Origin: Candidatus Thalassarchaeum sp.
GTDB lineage: Archaea; Thermoplasmatota; Poseidoniia; Poseidoniales; Thalassarchaeaceae
Length of the DNA: 64,000 nucleotides
Assembly (NCBI GenBank): GCA_016777225.1
Contig: JADHRW010000004.1
Location: 1 to 64,000 of the forward strand
Direction: 5' to 3'
The position numbers and the translations under genes are program-made. The notes under the pieces are model-generated. The model was given only the letters and a program-made list of their open reading frames with translations. It did no database searches and was not told the DNA's origin. Shown one piece after another: positions 46,992 to 57,400 of this stretch; positions within the stretch are counted from its first letter, which is position 1, and each line of letters starts with the position of its first letter.

Positions 46992-47552
46992 TTAATAGAA
47001 TGGATTTGTTCCCGCGGCATGATCTGTAGTATCGATGATTTCTGATATTCCTGGAACATTATCAGTAATCATGACTTCAACTCCTTGTTTTAGTGTAACA
47101 TCTACCATCCCACATCCTTGACAACCGCCTCCGAAAGCGATGTATGCCTTACCTTCATCAACTCCTAGTAAATCCACATGTCCTCCATGTGATGCTACTG
47201 CTGGGTTTACCTGCTCAGCAATTACATCTGCTACACTTTGAGATAAATCATCAATCCATAGCGGATTGGGATTATCGAATGCAAACCCCCCTCCCATAAG
47301 GGTCTCTTTGTAGTCTAAAGTAGTGCCATTGATATATTGAACACTTTTTTCTGCAATTAATAATTTGAGACCATTAGATTCAGTTTCAACATCGCCATCC
47401 TTAGCGTCTTTAATAGGCACTAATTGCAAATCATAATTGAAGCCTTTTGCCCCTCTTCCAACAATTTCGATACGAACTGCTAGATTTGTATCTTCTCCCT
47501 GAGAGATATATTGATTCAACATATCTTGAGCTTTCTCTGTAATGTCCAGCAT
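46992..47552 (-). CDS. NfuA-like iron-sulfur cluster carrier
   Basis: A 186-residue protein with a degenerate HesB/IscA-like N-terminal domain (residues 1-95, lacking the three Cys of true A-type carriers) and a C-terminal NifU-like domain. The latter has the cluster-binding CxxC in FGGGCQGCGMVDVTLK (C144 and C147) and VNPAVASHGGHVDLLG. This is the NfuA layout, used to deliver [4Fe-4S] clusters. ATG 47552 is preferred to the TTG at 47561. MoaA, a [4Fe-4S] enzyme, starts divergently 88 bp away. Confidence 0.88.
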   Translation of the reverse strand: MLDITEKAQDMLNQYISQGEDTNLAVRIEIVGRGAKGFNYDLQLVPIKDAKDGDVETESNGLKLLIAEKSVQYINGTTLDYKETLMGGGFAFDNPNPLWIDDLSQSVADVIAEQVNPAVASHGGHVDLLGVDEGKAYIAFGGGCQGCGMVDVTLKQGVEVMITDNVPGISEIIDTTDHAAGTNPFY

Positions 47553-47639
47553 GTTACTCAATGTCTTGCAATGGGTGCCCTTTATTCAACCTGTCCTCAA
47601 ACAGGCAAGACTCTTGACTCTTGTTCCTTACGGCACATC

Positions 47640-48650
47640 ATGTCTGTCACGGATGTCAATGATGAATTTGGCAGACCTTTGAAAGATTTACGAATATCGG
47701 TAACAGATCGATGTAATTTTCGTTGCAGATATTGTATGCCGAGAGAACGATTTAATGAAGATCATACATTTTTGCCAAAAAGGGCGTTTTTATCTTTTGA
47801 TGAAATTGAAAAAGTAGTACGTTCTACTATTTCCTTGGGTTTAGAAAAAGTTCGTATTACTGGAGGAGAACCTCTACTTCGGAAAAATTTACCAGAATTG
47901 ATATCTAAATTGTCTAAATTAGATATAGATATAGCACTAACTACTAATGCATCATTATTGAAAAAAAATGCAAAAGACCTTCGTTTAGCAGGATTAAATC
48001 GTGTGACTATTAGTTTAGATGCATTAGATCCTGAATTGCATAAACAAATGTCTGATAGTAATATTTCTGTAGATTCAATTTTAGAAGGAATAGACGAGGC
48101 AGTTCGTGTTGGGCTTTCTCCTGTTAAGATTAATTGTGTAGTTCAGAAAGGAGTTAATGAAGAAGAAGTTAGTAAATTAGTACATTATTTTAGGGGAACA
48201 GGAATAGTCGTTCGATTTATCGAATATATGGATGTTGGACGTACGAATGGTTGGCAATTAGGGCAAGTAGTTCCTTCGGAAAATGTTCTCAATCATTTAC
48301 AGAAAGAATTTGACTTAGTTCCAGTTGAACCTACAAATAATAGCGATGTCGCAGTAAGGTGGGCGCATAGCGATGGTTCGGGAGAAATAGGATTTATTTC
48401 TTCCGTCACCTCTCCTTTCTGTGGTGATTGTGTTCGTGCAAGATTATCTGCGGATGGCAGATTAGTCACTTGTTTATTTGCATCTGGAGGTCATGATATT
48501 CGGGCACTAATTCATAATGGTGCAGATGAGGAAATACTCCAAAAAGCGATTGCTGCAATATGGACGCGTAGAAAAGACCGATACAGCGAGATTCGTTCAG
48601 AAGATACTGCTGCACTGCCTCGTATAGAAATGTCTTACATTGGTGGCTGA
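47640..48650 (+). CDS. moaA: GTP 3',8-cyclase (MoaA)
   Basis: A radical-SAM enzyme for the first step of molybdenum cofactor synthesis, 336 residues. The SAM cluster motif is TDRCNFRCRYCMP (C25, C29, C32). ITGGEPLLRKNL is the radical-SAM glycine motif. A second cluster uses SPFCGDCVRARLS and GRLVTC. The protein ends in the conserved Gly-Gly. ATG 47640 begins shortly before the conserved FGRPLKDLRISV; an upstream ATG at 47571 is possible but adds nothing recognisable. Confidence 0.96.
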   Translation: MSVTDVNDEFGRPLKDLRISVTDRCNFRCRYCMPRERFNEDHTFLPKRAFLSFDEIEKVVRSTISLGLEKVRITGGEPLLRKNLPELISKLSKLDIDIALTTNASLLKKNAKDLRLAGLNRVTISLDALDPELHKQMSDSNISVDSILEGIDEAVRVGLSPVKINCVVQKGVNEEEVSKLVHYFRGTGIVVRFIEYMDVGRTNGWQLGQVVPSENVLNHLQKEFDLVPVEPTNNSDVAVRWAHSDGSGEIGFISSVTSPFCGDCVRARLSADGRLVTCLFASGGHDIRALIHNGADEEILQKAIAAIWTRRKDRYSEIRSEDTAALPRIEMSYIGG

Positions 48651-49945
48651 GTTTTTTTCAAACATTCAACAATAGTATCCCATGAAGCATTGGTTCTAAA
48701 TGATGGTTTAGAATAGTGAGATCTTGCGGCTTTAAAACCCTCCTCTCTAAGTAATTGTATCATAATATTTGGACTTGGAGGAGACCCTTGATTTTGCCAA
48801 CTTGCTAAATCATCAGTTAAAATTAGTTGTTGACAATCTGCTACTTCTGCTTCATCTTCGATATACCTTATGCTTCGAAGAATCCTTCTTTTCTCTAAAT
48901 CGAAATCTCTTTCGGTCCAAGATAATAGATTCTCTTCTTCAAAATTAGTTGTGCATAATGATAATGCTTCTTCTTCCGTGAAACTTGACATGACCTCAGA
49001 ATCGCCGATTGGGCCTGTCCATAGTGGCCCAGATATGCGTTTATCTTTCCTGTCAATTGGATATGAAAGAGGTAAGAAACAATGCATAGGAAGAGATTCA
49101 ATAGAACTTTTTGGTATTAGTTTGGCATCCATTGATGCTAACACTTCATCAATTTTAGGTCCAGCTATCCGCCAACCTAAATTTTTCTCTAGTTCATTAG
49201 ATATCTTAATCGATTTTGTAACCTTTACAGATACTCGTAAATGATGTGAGTCCCATATTGATAATATAGGTTGAATACTTCTATCATGACTTGCTGCATT
49301 TCTTGCTATACAAGCCAGTAAAACTCTCAAGCCCGAATCATGAGCCAAACCATCTGTCTTTACTCTAGCTCCATATCTTCTCAATAATGCAGTTTTTGAT
49401 GAACCAGTCAATGCGGCAGTGTCTGTCGCACTGACTTCTAAAATAGCTCTTCTAGCCAGTGACTGAATTGCAGTATCTAAAAACGGCATAGGTGAACCAA
49501 ATGGATCCACATCAACCCAATGCCACCCCTGATCTAAGACCGCAGTCCGAAAGTCTCCTTGACGTTGTTTAAGAATACCTTGTCCATGATTTGGGGGAAA
49601 CCGTAGATGATTTTTTATAGCCCAATCTAATGATTTTTCGTTTAAATCACAGATTGTAATCCTCATTCTTTCTGCTAAAGATTCAGGTAATTCATTTAGC
49701 CATCTCCTTGCTCTCAATCCACTGGCAGACAAACCATCAATTGCATAAATTTCCGAATCTCCTAAAAATCCTGACTCAATAATATTCTTCATCAAGATCA
49801 CACTTCTAGTTCTTGATCCAGCCATTGCTGGATTGTAGAATACTCTATCAGAATCTTTAGAAGAAGGTCCTAGTTTCTCTTTTGTAATTTTATGAGTAAG
49901 TTGTAAAAATGTGGCTCCTTCAAGGTGTATCAAACCCTTTTCCAC
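48635..49945 (-). CDS. trm1: tRNA (guanine26-N2)-dimethyltransferase Trm1
   Basis: A 436-residue archaeal/eukaryotic-type tRNA methyltransferase for G26. Landmarks are VFYNPAMAGSRTRSVILM near the start, the SAM site YAIDGLSASGLRARRWL, the catalytic DVDPFGSPMPFLDTAIQ, and EVSATDTAALTGS. A C-terminal domain follows. It overlaps the moaA end by 16 nt and follows the purM start region. Confidence 0.95.
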   Translation of the reverse strand: MEKGLIHLEGATFLQLTHKITKEKLGPSSKDSDRVFYNPAMAGSRTRSVILMKNIIESGFLGDSEIYAIDGLSASGLRARRWLNELPESLAERMRITICDLNEKSLDWAIKNHLRFPPNHGQGILKQRQGDFRTAVLDQGWHWVDVDPFGSPMPFLDTAIQSLARRAILEVSATDTAALTGSSKTALLRRYGARVKTDGLAHDSGLRVLLACIARNAASHDRSIQPILSIWDSHHLRVSVKVTKSIKISNELEKNLGWRIAGPKIDEVLASMDAKLIPKSSIESLPMHCFLPLSYPIDRKDKRISGPLWTGPIGDSEVMSSFTEEEALSLCTTNFEEENLLSWTERDFDLEKRRILRSIRYIEDEAEVADCQQLILTDDLASWQNQGSPPSPNIMIQLLREEGFKAARSHYSKPSFRTNASWDTIVECLKKTQPPM

Positions 49946-49960
49946 CTCAAATCCTTCCTA

Positions 49961-51079
49961 TTAATAATGTTCAAAAACAATTTCTGGATTAGAATGAGTA
50001 ACTTTTCTTCCATCCTCATGAATGTATCCAATACGCCTAGAACCAGGTAATTTTTCAGATAACCAAGATTCTACTGATTCAGCAACATCTTTGCTTACTG
50101 CAATGGTCATCCCCATCCCCATATTGAAAGTTCTATGCATTTCTTTCACATTTACAGAACCGTTCTTGGCCAGCCAATGAAATTCAGGTAATATGGGAAG
50201 AGGAGAATCTATATGCCAACCAAATCTATCGTGTAATCTCAGTAAATTCGATAATCCTCCTCCTGTGATATGAGCCATAGCCTTTAGATCACTAACTTCA
50301 CACGGACCAATTCCTTCTCTACAAGCTTTGATTAAATCAATCAAAGGATTTACATAAATCCTAGTGGGATTCAATAAAACTTCTCCTAAGGTAATGTCTC
50401 CTTCTGCAAATCTTTCTATTGTTCTATTAGGATGATTTGAATCAAAAGGTACTTTTTCGGTTAAAGAATCGCCGGAACGATCTAAAATAGCTCTTACTAG
50501 AGTATATCCATTAGAATGTATGCCGCTACTAGGTAGCCCAATTAGTACGTCACCAACTTCTAAATTCTCGCCAGTTATTTCTTCTCCTTTGGGAAACCAG
50601 CCTAAAGCAGTTCCTGATAAATCAAGTTCTGTGACTATACCTGGAAGCGTTGCAGTTTCTCCTCCTGCTAATGTTATTTTTGCTCTTTTACATGCCTCTG
50701 CTAGAGACGCCCCGATGATGGCATGAGTACTTGGATCGGTTTTTGGAACAGCAATATAATCTACAAAAGCAATAGGTTCTGCACCAACACATAGTAGGTC
50801 ATTTACATTCATTGCAACACAGTCAATACCTACGCTTTGATACTGTCTAAGCTTATTGGCAATCATTAATTTAGACCCTACTCCATCAGTTGCCAAAGCC
50901 AACCTATTATCACCAAATTCTATTATTCCTCCAAATCCTCCTGGAAGTGGAACTGGGGCTCCAAACTCTCCTTTTTGCCTAACTGAAGCAGAAAGTGCTC
51001 CTACTAAACTAGCAACAGCCTTCCCCTCTGCATCTATATCAACTCCTGATGAAGCGTAGTCCAATGGGATGTCACTCAT
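49961..51079 (-). CDS. purM: Phosphoribosylformylglycinamidine cyclo-ligase
   Basis: The fifth step of purine synthesis, 372 residues. PurM landmarks are LDYASSGVDIDAEGKAVASL, ATDGVGSKLMIAN, GIDCVAMNVNDLLCVGAEP with FVDYIAV, and TLAGGETATLPGI. ATG 51079 begins 11 codons after the longer frame, at the conserved N-terminus (MSDIPLDYASSG). It precedes trm1 by 15 nt on the same strand, so they may be co-transcribed. Confidence 0.95.
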   Translation of the reverse strand: MSDIPLDYASSGVDIDAEGKAVASLVGALSASVRQKGEFGAPVPLPGGFGGIIEFGDNRLALATDGVGSKLMIANKLRQYQSVGIDCVAMNVNDLLCVGAEPIAFVDYIAVPKTDPSTHAIIGASLAEACKRAKITLAGGETATLPGIVTELDLSGTALGWFPKGEEITGENLEVGDVLIGLPSSGIHSNGYTLVRAILDRSGDSLTEKVPFDSNHPNRTIERFAEGDITLGEVLLNPTRIYVNPLIDLIKACREGIGPCEVSDLKAMAHITGGGLSNLLRLHDRFGWHIDSPLPILPEFHWLAKNGSVNVKEMHRTFNMGMGMTIAVSKDVAESVESWLSEKLPGSRRIGYIHEDGRKVTHSNPEIVFEHY

Positions 51080-51272
51080 GGCCCTGCGAGTAATAACTAC
51101 TGCATGAAACACTCTGTCTGATATTTTCTTTTAACCGCGCCCTTACCGTTATTATTTTTTATTCTATTATTAATATCGCAAACATAGCCAAAATGACATA
51201 TTTAGACACATCCCCAAGAGACTCTATAACTGTTATAGGTAGTCGAAGGTGCTACCGGAACGTGAGTATCCT

Positions 51273-54200
51273 ATGAATAACAAAAAAATAATTGCAATGA
51301 TGATGACCCTGAGTATGCTAGCAGCAGCCTTTGCTGGATGCTTAGGCGGAGATGACGATGACCCCGAACCAGTAGTCGAATGGACATTGACACCAGCTGC
51401 AGATGTAGCTTCAGTGTTCGTAACTTCTGACTGGGACCCAATTATCCCCAACCTGAACGCCGGAGAGATGTGTGACGCAATCCTTTCCGCTATGACCAAG
51501 ACTGATGAAAGAGAACTTGTGGTCGATTTCACCCGTGGTTACTATACAAGTAGCCAAGGTGTAATTGGAGCTACTGGTTCAACTATGATTTCAGATGCAC
51601 TTGATCTAAACATGGCTGGCACAAGAGTTGCCGTCCAATCTGGAACAACTTCAGATCTTTGGGCAGAAGCTAATTTGCCAAATGCAACAATAGTTGCATA
51701 TGCAGATTTCCCTTCAGTTACAGCATCTATAAGTAACGGAGACGCAGATTATGCTATGGGAGACTCTCCTGTATTAGCATTAGCTGGTGATCTAATGGCT
51801 ACTTTCTCAGATGAAACATTCGGTATTGCTGTCGATGACGGTGATTCAGAACTTCTTGCAGCAATAAATGTAGCAATTACAGCAGTAATTGATTCCGGAG
51901 AATATGATTTAATTTTCGGCGCATGGTTTGATGGTGCAGTTGTACTAACTGACGATACAGATGCTGACACAGCAACATCATACCCTATGGCAACAGAGGG
52001 TAGCAGACTAGCGCATGTTCTAGAATCTGGTAACCTAAGATTCTGCTCTGACACTGCATACCCTCCATTCGAGAGTCTAGATGCAGACGGTAATGCAGTA
52101 GGTTTCGATGTAGATATTGGAAATGCAATCGCAGATGAGATGGCAGCACACTACATGAACAATGATAACCCAATGTTCGTAGCTCCAGTTGATGACGTTA
52201 CAATCAAGATTGGATTCCTTAATGATGCAACTGGACCTATTTCAGTATATGCAGGTGGTTTTACATTCGCAGCTGCAACAGCAGCAGCAGATTTGTCTGC
52301 CAACAATGACGGATACACATTCGAAATTGTAGAAGTAGATTCAGGCTGTGACGGTACTACAGCTGGTACTGCAGCTCAGACATTAGTAGATTCAGGAGTA
52401 GTAGCAGTAGCTGGAGCAGCATGTTCCGGTGCATCAATAGGTGCTAATGCAGTACTTTCCGCAGCAGGAATTCCAATGATTTCCTATGCAAGTACTAGTC
52501 CAGCATTGTCCGATGCAACAACATATCCTCACTTCTTCCGTGTTGTACCTAGTGATGCCCTTCAAGGTGATGCTATGGCTGATATGGTAGATGCAAGTGG
52601 TGTTACTAACCCCGCACTCATACACATGACTAATGATTATGGAGCAGGTCTTGCTGATTCATTCAAGTCATATTGGGAAGGAATGGGTCACACTCTATGT
52701 TTGCAAGCTGGATATGATCAAGCTGCAACAGATTTTTCTGCTTCAGTTCAAGCAGTAATTGATGCAGGTTGCGATTCAGCAGTTCTGGCATCATATTCTG
52801 CAGATGGTGCAATGATAATTGAGACCATGGCAGGCATGGGTGCAACAATACCTACATTTGGTGCTGATGGAATTGCAGGCGAGTCTGCACTTCAAGATTA
52901 CACCAATACAGCTGCTGCAAACGGAGTACAAGTAACGTACCCTAGTGCAGCAAGTGGAGCAGGAGTTTTCTCAGCTGTATGCGATGCTGATACAGTTTGT
53001 GCTTCAGGTATTTACACTTTGGAAGCATATGATGCAGTTATGATGATCGGCCACGCCGCTATTATGGATGACGGAGCAGATATGCACATGCACATACCAA
53101 TGGTTGGAAATGATTATGCTGGAGAAAGTGGAACACTTGACTTCTTGGATAATGGTGACGTTTCAGGCAGCGGATATGATGTTTGTACTTTCAATCACGT
53201 CCCTACATATGGCGATTACTATAATTGTGATATGAGGTGGACTGTAGCTGACGGATTAACAGCAGCAACATTCATGGGCGCTACTGTAAAGATTGGTTTC
53301 CTTAATGATGCAACAGGTCCTATTGCTGTATATGCAATGGGCTTCGTATCTGCATCACAAATTGCTCTTGGTATTGCTAATACAATTGGCTGGAACAGCA
53401 TGGTTCAGTTCGAGATAGTATATGCTGATTCAGGTTGTGACGGTACAACAGCAGCAGCAGCAGCTCAAACATTAGTCGATGCTGGTGTTGTAGGAGTAGT
53501 TGGAGCGGCTTGCTCCGGTGCATCAATGGGTGCTAACGCAGTTCTTTCTGCAGCAGGAGTTCCACAGATTTCCTATGCAAGTACTAGCCCAGCACTTACA
53601 GATGCAACAACTTACCCGGATTTCTTCCGTGTAGTGCCAAGCGATGCTTTGCAAGGTCAAGCACTTAGTGCAGTAGTAAAGGCGGATATGCCTACTGATG
53701 GAACAGTGGGACTAGTTCACATGACTAACGATTATGGAGCAGGTCTTGCAGATTCCTTCAATGCTTCTTTCACTGAAGATGGTAGTGCACTATGTACAAC
53801 TATTGGATACCCACAAGATGCAACTGATTTCTCAGGTGCTGTTCAAGGAATGATCGATAATGGTTGCACATCTGCAGTATTAATATCATATGCAGCGGAT
53901 GGTGCAATGATTCTAGATGAGATGGCTACACAAATGTGGGCAGGCCAAGTATATGGTGGAGATGGAATCGCTGAAGAAGGGCTTGCTGTTGATGCAAGCT
54001 CTAGTGTTGATGGCGTAATTGCTACAAAACCATCATCTGGATCAATGGGTACTGTAGGATATGTATTCGCAGGTCTTTGCGCACAATCTGCTGATTGTGC
54101 TGGTGGAATTTACACTGCTGAAGCATTCGATGGAGTTGTTTTAATGGCATTAAGTGCATTCGCACAGATGGCATCACCTACAGCTACATTGAGCCAAGTA

Positions 54201-54374
54201 ATCATGGCAACTGGTCAAGGATTAGAGGGAGCGAGTGGAACAATCTCCTTCCTTGCTAATGGAGACGTACCTGGTGCAGGATACTGTGTTGGAGACTTCA
54301 CAGAAGATTCTGGTACTGGAGATGTAGCCTTTACCTGTAACCGTAGCTGGGATGTAATAAACGGATTAGTTTGA
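51273..54374 (+). CDS. Lipoprotein receptor: permuted SBP_bac_3 domain plus two LivJ-like domains
   Basis: A 1033-residue secreted lipoprotein. The signal peptide ends in AAFAGC (C23) and a DDDD linker. Residues 45-221 look like the later part of an SBP_bac_3 domain (VFVTSDWDPIIPNLNAG, TKTDERELVVDFTRGYY). Residues 244-293 look like its opening (GNLRFCSDTAYPPFESLDA, GFDVDIGNAIADE). Thus the domain is in reversed order, a circular permutation or a remnant of a duplicated domain. Two LivJ/Peripla_BP_6-like domains follow from about 310 and 672, each starting KIGFLNDATGPI, with the same Cys pattern. The gene opens an operon with the LivHM, LivG and LivF genes. ATG 51273 has GTGAG upstream. Confidence 0.9.
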   Translation: MNNKKIIAMMMTLSMLAAAFAGCLGGDDDDPEPVVEWTLTPAADVASVFVTSDWDPIIPNLNAGEMCDAILSAMTKTDERELVVDFTRGYYTSSQGVIGATGSTMISDALDLNMAGTRVAVQSGTTSDLWAEANLPNATIVAYADFPSVTASISNGDADYAMGDSPVLALAGDLMATFSDETFGIAVDDGDSELLAAINVAITAVIDSGEYDLIFGAWFDGAVVLTDDTDADTATSYPMATEGSRLAHVLESGNLRFCSDTAYPPFESLDADGNAVGFDVDIGNAIADEMAAHYMNNDNPMFVAPVDDVTIKIGFLNDATGPISVYAGGFTFAAATAAADLSANNDGYTFEIVEVDSGCDGTTAGTAAQTLVDSGVVAVAGAACSGASIGANAVLSAAGIPMISYASTSPALSDATTYPHFFRVVPSDALQGDAMADMVDASGVTNPALIHMTNDYGAGLADSFKSYWEGMGHTLCLQAGYDQAATDFSASVQAVIDAGCDSAVLASYSADGAMIIETMAGMGATIPTFGADGIAGESALQDYTNTAAANGVQVTYPSAASGAGVFSAVCDADTVCASGIYTLEAYDAVMMIGHAAIMDDGADMHMHIPMVGNDYAGESGTLDFLDNGDVSGSGYDVCTFNHVPTYGDYYNCDMRWTVADGLTAATFMGATVKIGFLNDATGPIAVYAMGFVSASQIALGIANTIGWNSMVQFEIVYADSGCDGTTAAAAAQTLVDAGVVGVVGAACSGASMGANAVLSAAGVPQISYASTSPALTDATTYPDFFRVVPSDALQGQALSAVVKADMPTDGTVGLVHMTNDYGAGLADSFNASFTEDGSALCTTIGYPQDATDFSGAVQGMIDNGCTSAVLISYAADGAMILDEMATQMWAGQVYGGDGIAEEGLAVDASSSVDGVIATKPSSGSMGTVGYVFAGLCAQSADCAGGIYTAEAFDGVVLMALSAFAQMASPTATLSQVIMATGQGLEGASGTISFLANGDVPGAGYCVGDFTEDSGTGDVAFTCNRSWDVINGLV
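52197..54371 (+). repeat. Tandem duplication of LivJ-like domain coding sequence
   Basis: The stretch from 52197 to about 53280 and that from about 53281 to 54371 encode matching domains. At the DNA level they stay similar in parts, for example near the starts (AGATTGG.TTCCTTAATGATGC) and around TTCCTATGCAAGTACTAG. Protein similarity is high across the whole length, so the duplication is moderately recent. Confidence 0.8.
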
Positions 54375-54404
54375 ATAATCATCTAGATTAAACAAACACG
54401 TAAA

Positions 54405-54443
54405 GCAGTGTGGCGGATTTTTCCGCCACACTGCCCTTTTTTT
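54405..54443 (+). terminator. Perfect 13-bp hairpin with T-tract after receptor gene
   Basis: GCAGTGTGGCGGA and TCCGCCACACTGC pair perfectly around a TTTT loop (54405-54434), then CC and a run of seven T (54437-54443). It resembles a bacterial intrinsic terminator. It lies 30 nt after the receptor stop and 35 nt before the permease start, so it may end or partially attenuate transcription and allow more receptor than permease. Confidence 0.75.
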
Positions 54444-54478
54444 AATTAAATAATGTTCATTATGTGTGTGTGTAGTTA

Positions 54479-57400
54479 ATGCTCCAGCAAATACAACAAA
54501 AATTCAATGAACTTCCAACTCTTAATAGAAGATTGCTTTTAACACTTTTTTTATTCTTTGACTCTTTAGTTTTGGGATTAACTTACGGAAGTGGCTCCCT
54601 CAATCTTTTTGACATTATTCTTCTAGATAAATTACCTACTGATTTAATCTGGTTGCTACAATTATTAGAATCAATAAGTGCAGGTTTCCTCGTAATAAAA
54701 ATAGTCTTTGATGATATTCCACCTAGTGCATTTCGAACTTTGGCAATTTTTCTTTCCCCATTATTCATGGTAGGTATAGTATTTTTAACATTAGAAATAC
54801 TACTTCAAGGGCTTGACACGCAGGCAACAATCACATTAGATCTAATATCAATTAGTACAGGAACTCTCACATGGGCATCAACTTATCTTGCGATAGCTAT
54901 TGGGCTGACTTTAACCTATAAAGTCCAAAGATATGGTAATTTTGCTCAATCTGAATTCTTCATGATTGGCATGTATTTAGCTATGATTATGGTATGGAGT
55001 GACTACTTTGTCCCTTTGTATGATGCACCTAAAGACGGTGTTCTTGCTTGGTCACTACTATTTTGGACTCTTCTCGGTGCTTTCATATTTACTGGTATCG
55101 CTGGAATAATTATCGATCGACTAGTTTATCGGGGATTTCGTGAGCAAAAAGCATCTCCTCAAGTCATGATGATAGCATCTTTAGGTGTTGCATTAATCCT
55201 TAGAGCTTTGACATATTTGCGTTTTGGTTCATCAAGAAATATGTTTGAACCAGACTCTGATTGGCGAATGCCAACAATGCGCTGGGAGCTTCCAACTACT
55301 AAATTCCGTTTCAATCTTGGAGATAGAACTCAAGGTGTTAATTCTGCTGAACCATTTTGGGATGCCAACGGAAATGGAGTCTATGATAGGGGTTCAAATG
55401 GTTTATTCGAGTCATTTATAGATTTAGATGGGGATAACAGATATGATTTTGCTCGAACTTATAACAATTACATTTGTGAGCAAACAGGTATTGATGAATC
55501 AGGTGAACCAATTCTTTCAAGAATTATTAGTGAAGTTAAAAAACCATTTTTTGAGATGTATGATACTAATGTAGACTGTGTTACAGGAGCAACAACAAAT
55601 TATGCATATTACAAAGGAATTGTTCCAGCAGTTATTTTTTCTTCTGTAGCACTTCTTCTTCTATTATTGACAAAAACTAGATTAGGGCGTAAAATGAGGG
55701 CTGTTGCTGACAATCCAGAACTTTCAGCAAGTAGCGGAATTAATGTGGAAAGAGTCCAATTAACTAGTGCCTTTTTATCAGCAGGAATTTCAGGTTTAGG
55801 AGGGGCAATATTTGCAATGACGCTTCGTTATAATCCTGAGACAGCTTTCACATTACTTTTACCATCTTTTGCAGTTATAGTGTTGGGGACTATTGGTTCT
55901 ATACCTGGGGCTATCATAGCATCATTGATAGTAGGTTTTGTTAGAGCGCTTTCCTCTCCAATTTTAATTGGAATTGGCGGGCCATTAGATCGTTCTAATT
56001 ATACAGCATTGGATGGAGTGATGCCATACATTTTCCTTGTAGCAGTATTAATGATAATGCCAGAAGGAATTGGCGACGCCTATGAGAAGTGGAAAATAAA
56101 CAGATTAAGAAGTAAGAGAGAACGAACTAAAGAACCTGTAAAGGCCATTACATTTTTACTTGCAATATTCCCTCTAACTGCAGTTTTAGGGATTCATAAT
56201 TGGTATAACAACCGAACTGATCGTGCTCAAACCTTAGCTTCAGTTAGTATTGGGGCATATATTGTTCATCGTTTTGCTAATTTTATAGGAAAAAATTCAT
56301 TCAATTCAGGATCTTGTTCGGATACCTGTATTTCTGATACATCTGTCGAAACGAATTTAGATATTTTATTAGGTAGTGATGGTGTTTTGCAACCAACAGA
56401 TTCACCATTCTATGATGATAGTTTAGATTCGTTATCAGATTTTGATATGTCTTGGTTTGACTTAATGCAAACTGAGTTATGGTTTATCGAATCAATCTCT
56501 ACAATAAATAGTCTAGTTTGGCCCTTGATTCCAGTTTTAATTTGGTGCTTTGCTATATTCCAAGCAATAGAGTATACTTCAGAAACAATTCCTGCCCCTA
56601 AGCTTCGTAAACACCTAGTTAATCTAACAGAGCATATTCATTCAATGATTCATGGAATCAAGTCAAATGTCCAAAAACCTCTAGTCAATCTATCTGAGCG
56701 TTTTAATTCAATAATTAATGGAAATCGGGAGTTATTTTCGTCTGATGTTAAAGAAAATGAATTAGGGGAAAAGGAAGAAGAATTACCTGTTGAAGGACAG
56801 AACAGAGAAGAGGAGATTCCAGATAATTTCAACAAACGCATTATGCGTATTTCAGATAATTTGAAGTCAATCTCAGCTCCTATTTTTGAGAAATTCAAAT
56901 ATGGTCGCGAAGGTAAAATAGGGTCAAATATAACATTTATTTCCTTACTTTTAATTCTACTTGCATTCCTCTATTGGCTTCCTATTTCTAATTCTGATAC
57001 CATGAATTTTAATAAAGCGCTTCAAGTATCTAATGTTCTGTTGACTTTATCGATATTTATTCTAATGTCTTTCTCACTAAATCTTCATACCGGAGTTACT
57101 GGGATGGTTAATTTCGGAGTCATATTCTTTGTTGCTATTGGAGCGATTACAGTTGGTATCTTGACAGCCCCAACCGAGGTTCATGGTTATGCATGGCCGG
57201 TTTTACCTGCTACTATTTTTGCAATATTATTATCTGCAGCATTTGGATGGGCGTTAGCTTATCCTACCGCACGTTTAAGGATGGATTATTTTGCAATAGT
57301 TACGATTTCTCTTGGTGAAATTCTTCGTGTTTTATTAGCTGGAGAGCCTCTATTAAGAGTGGGTTCAATTGGCTCTGCAATTGGAATTTCTAAGTACACT

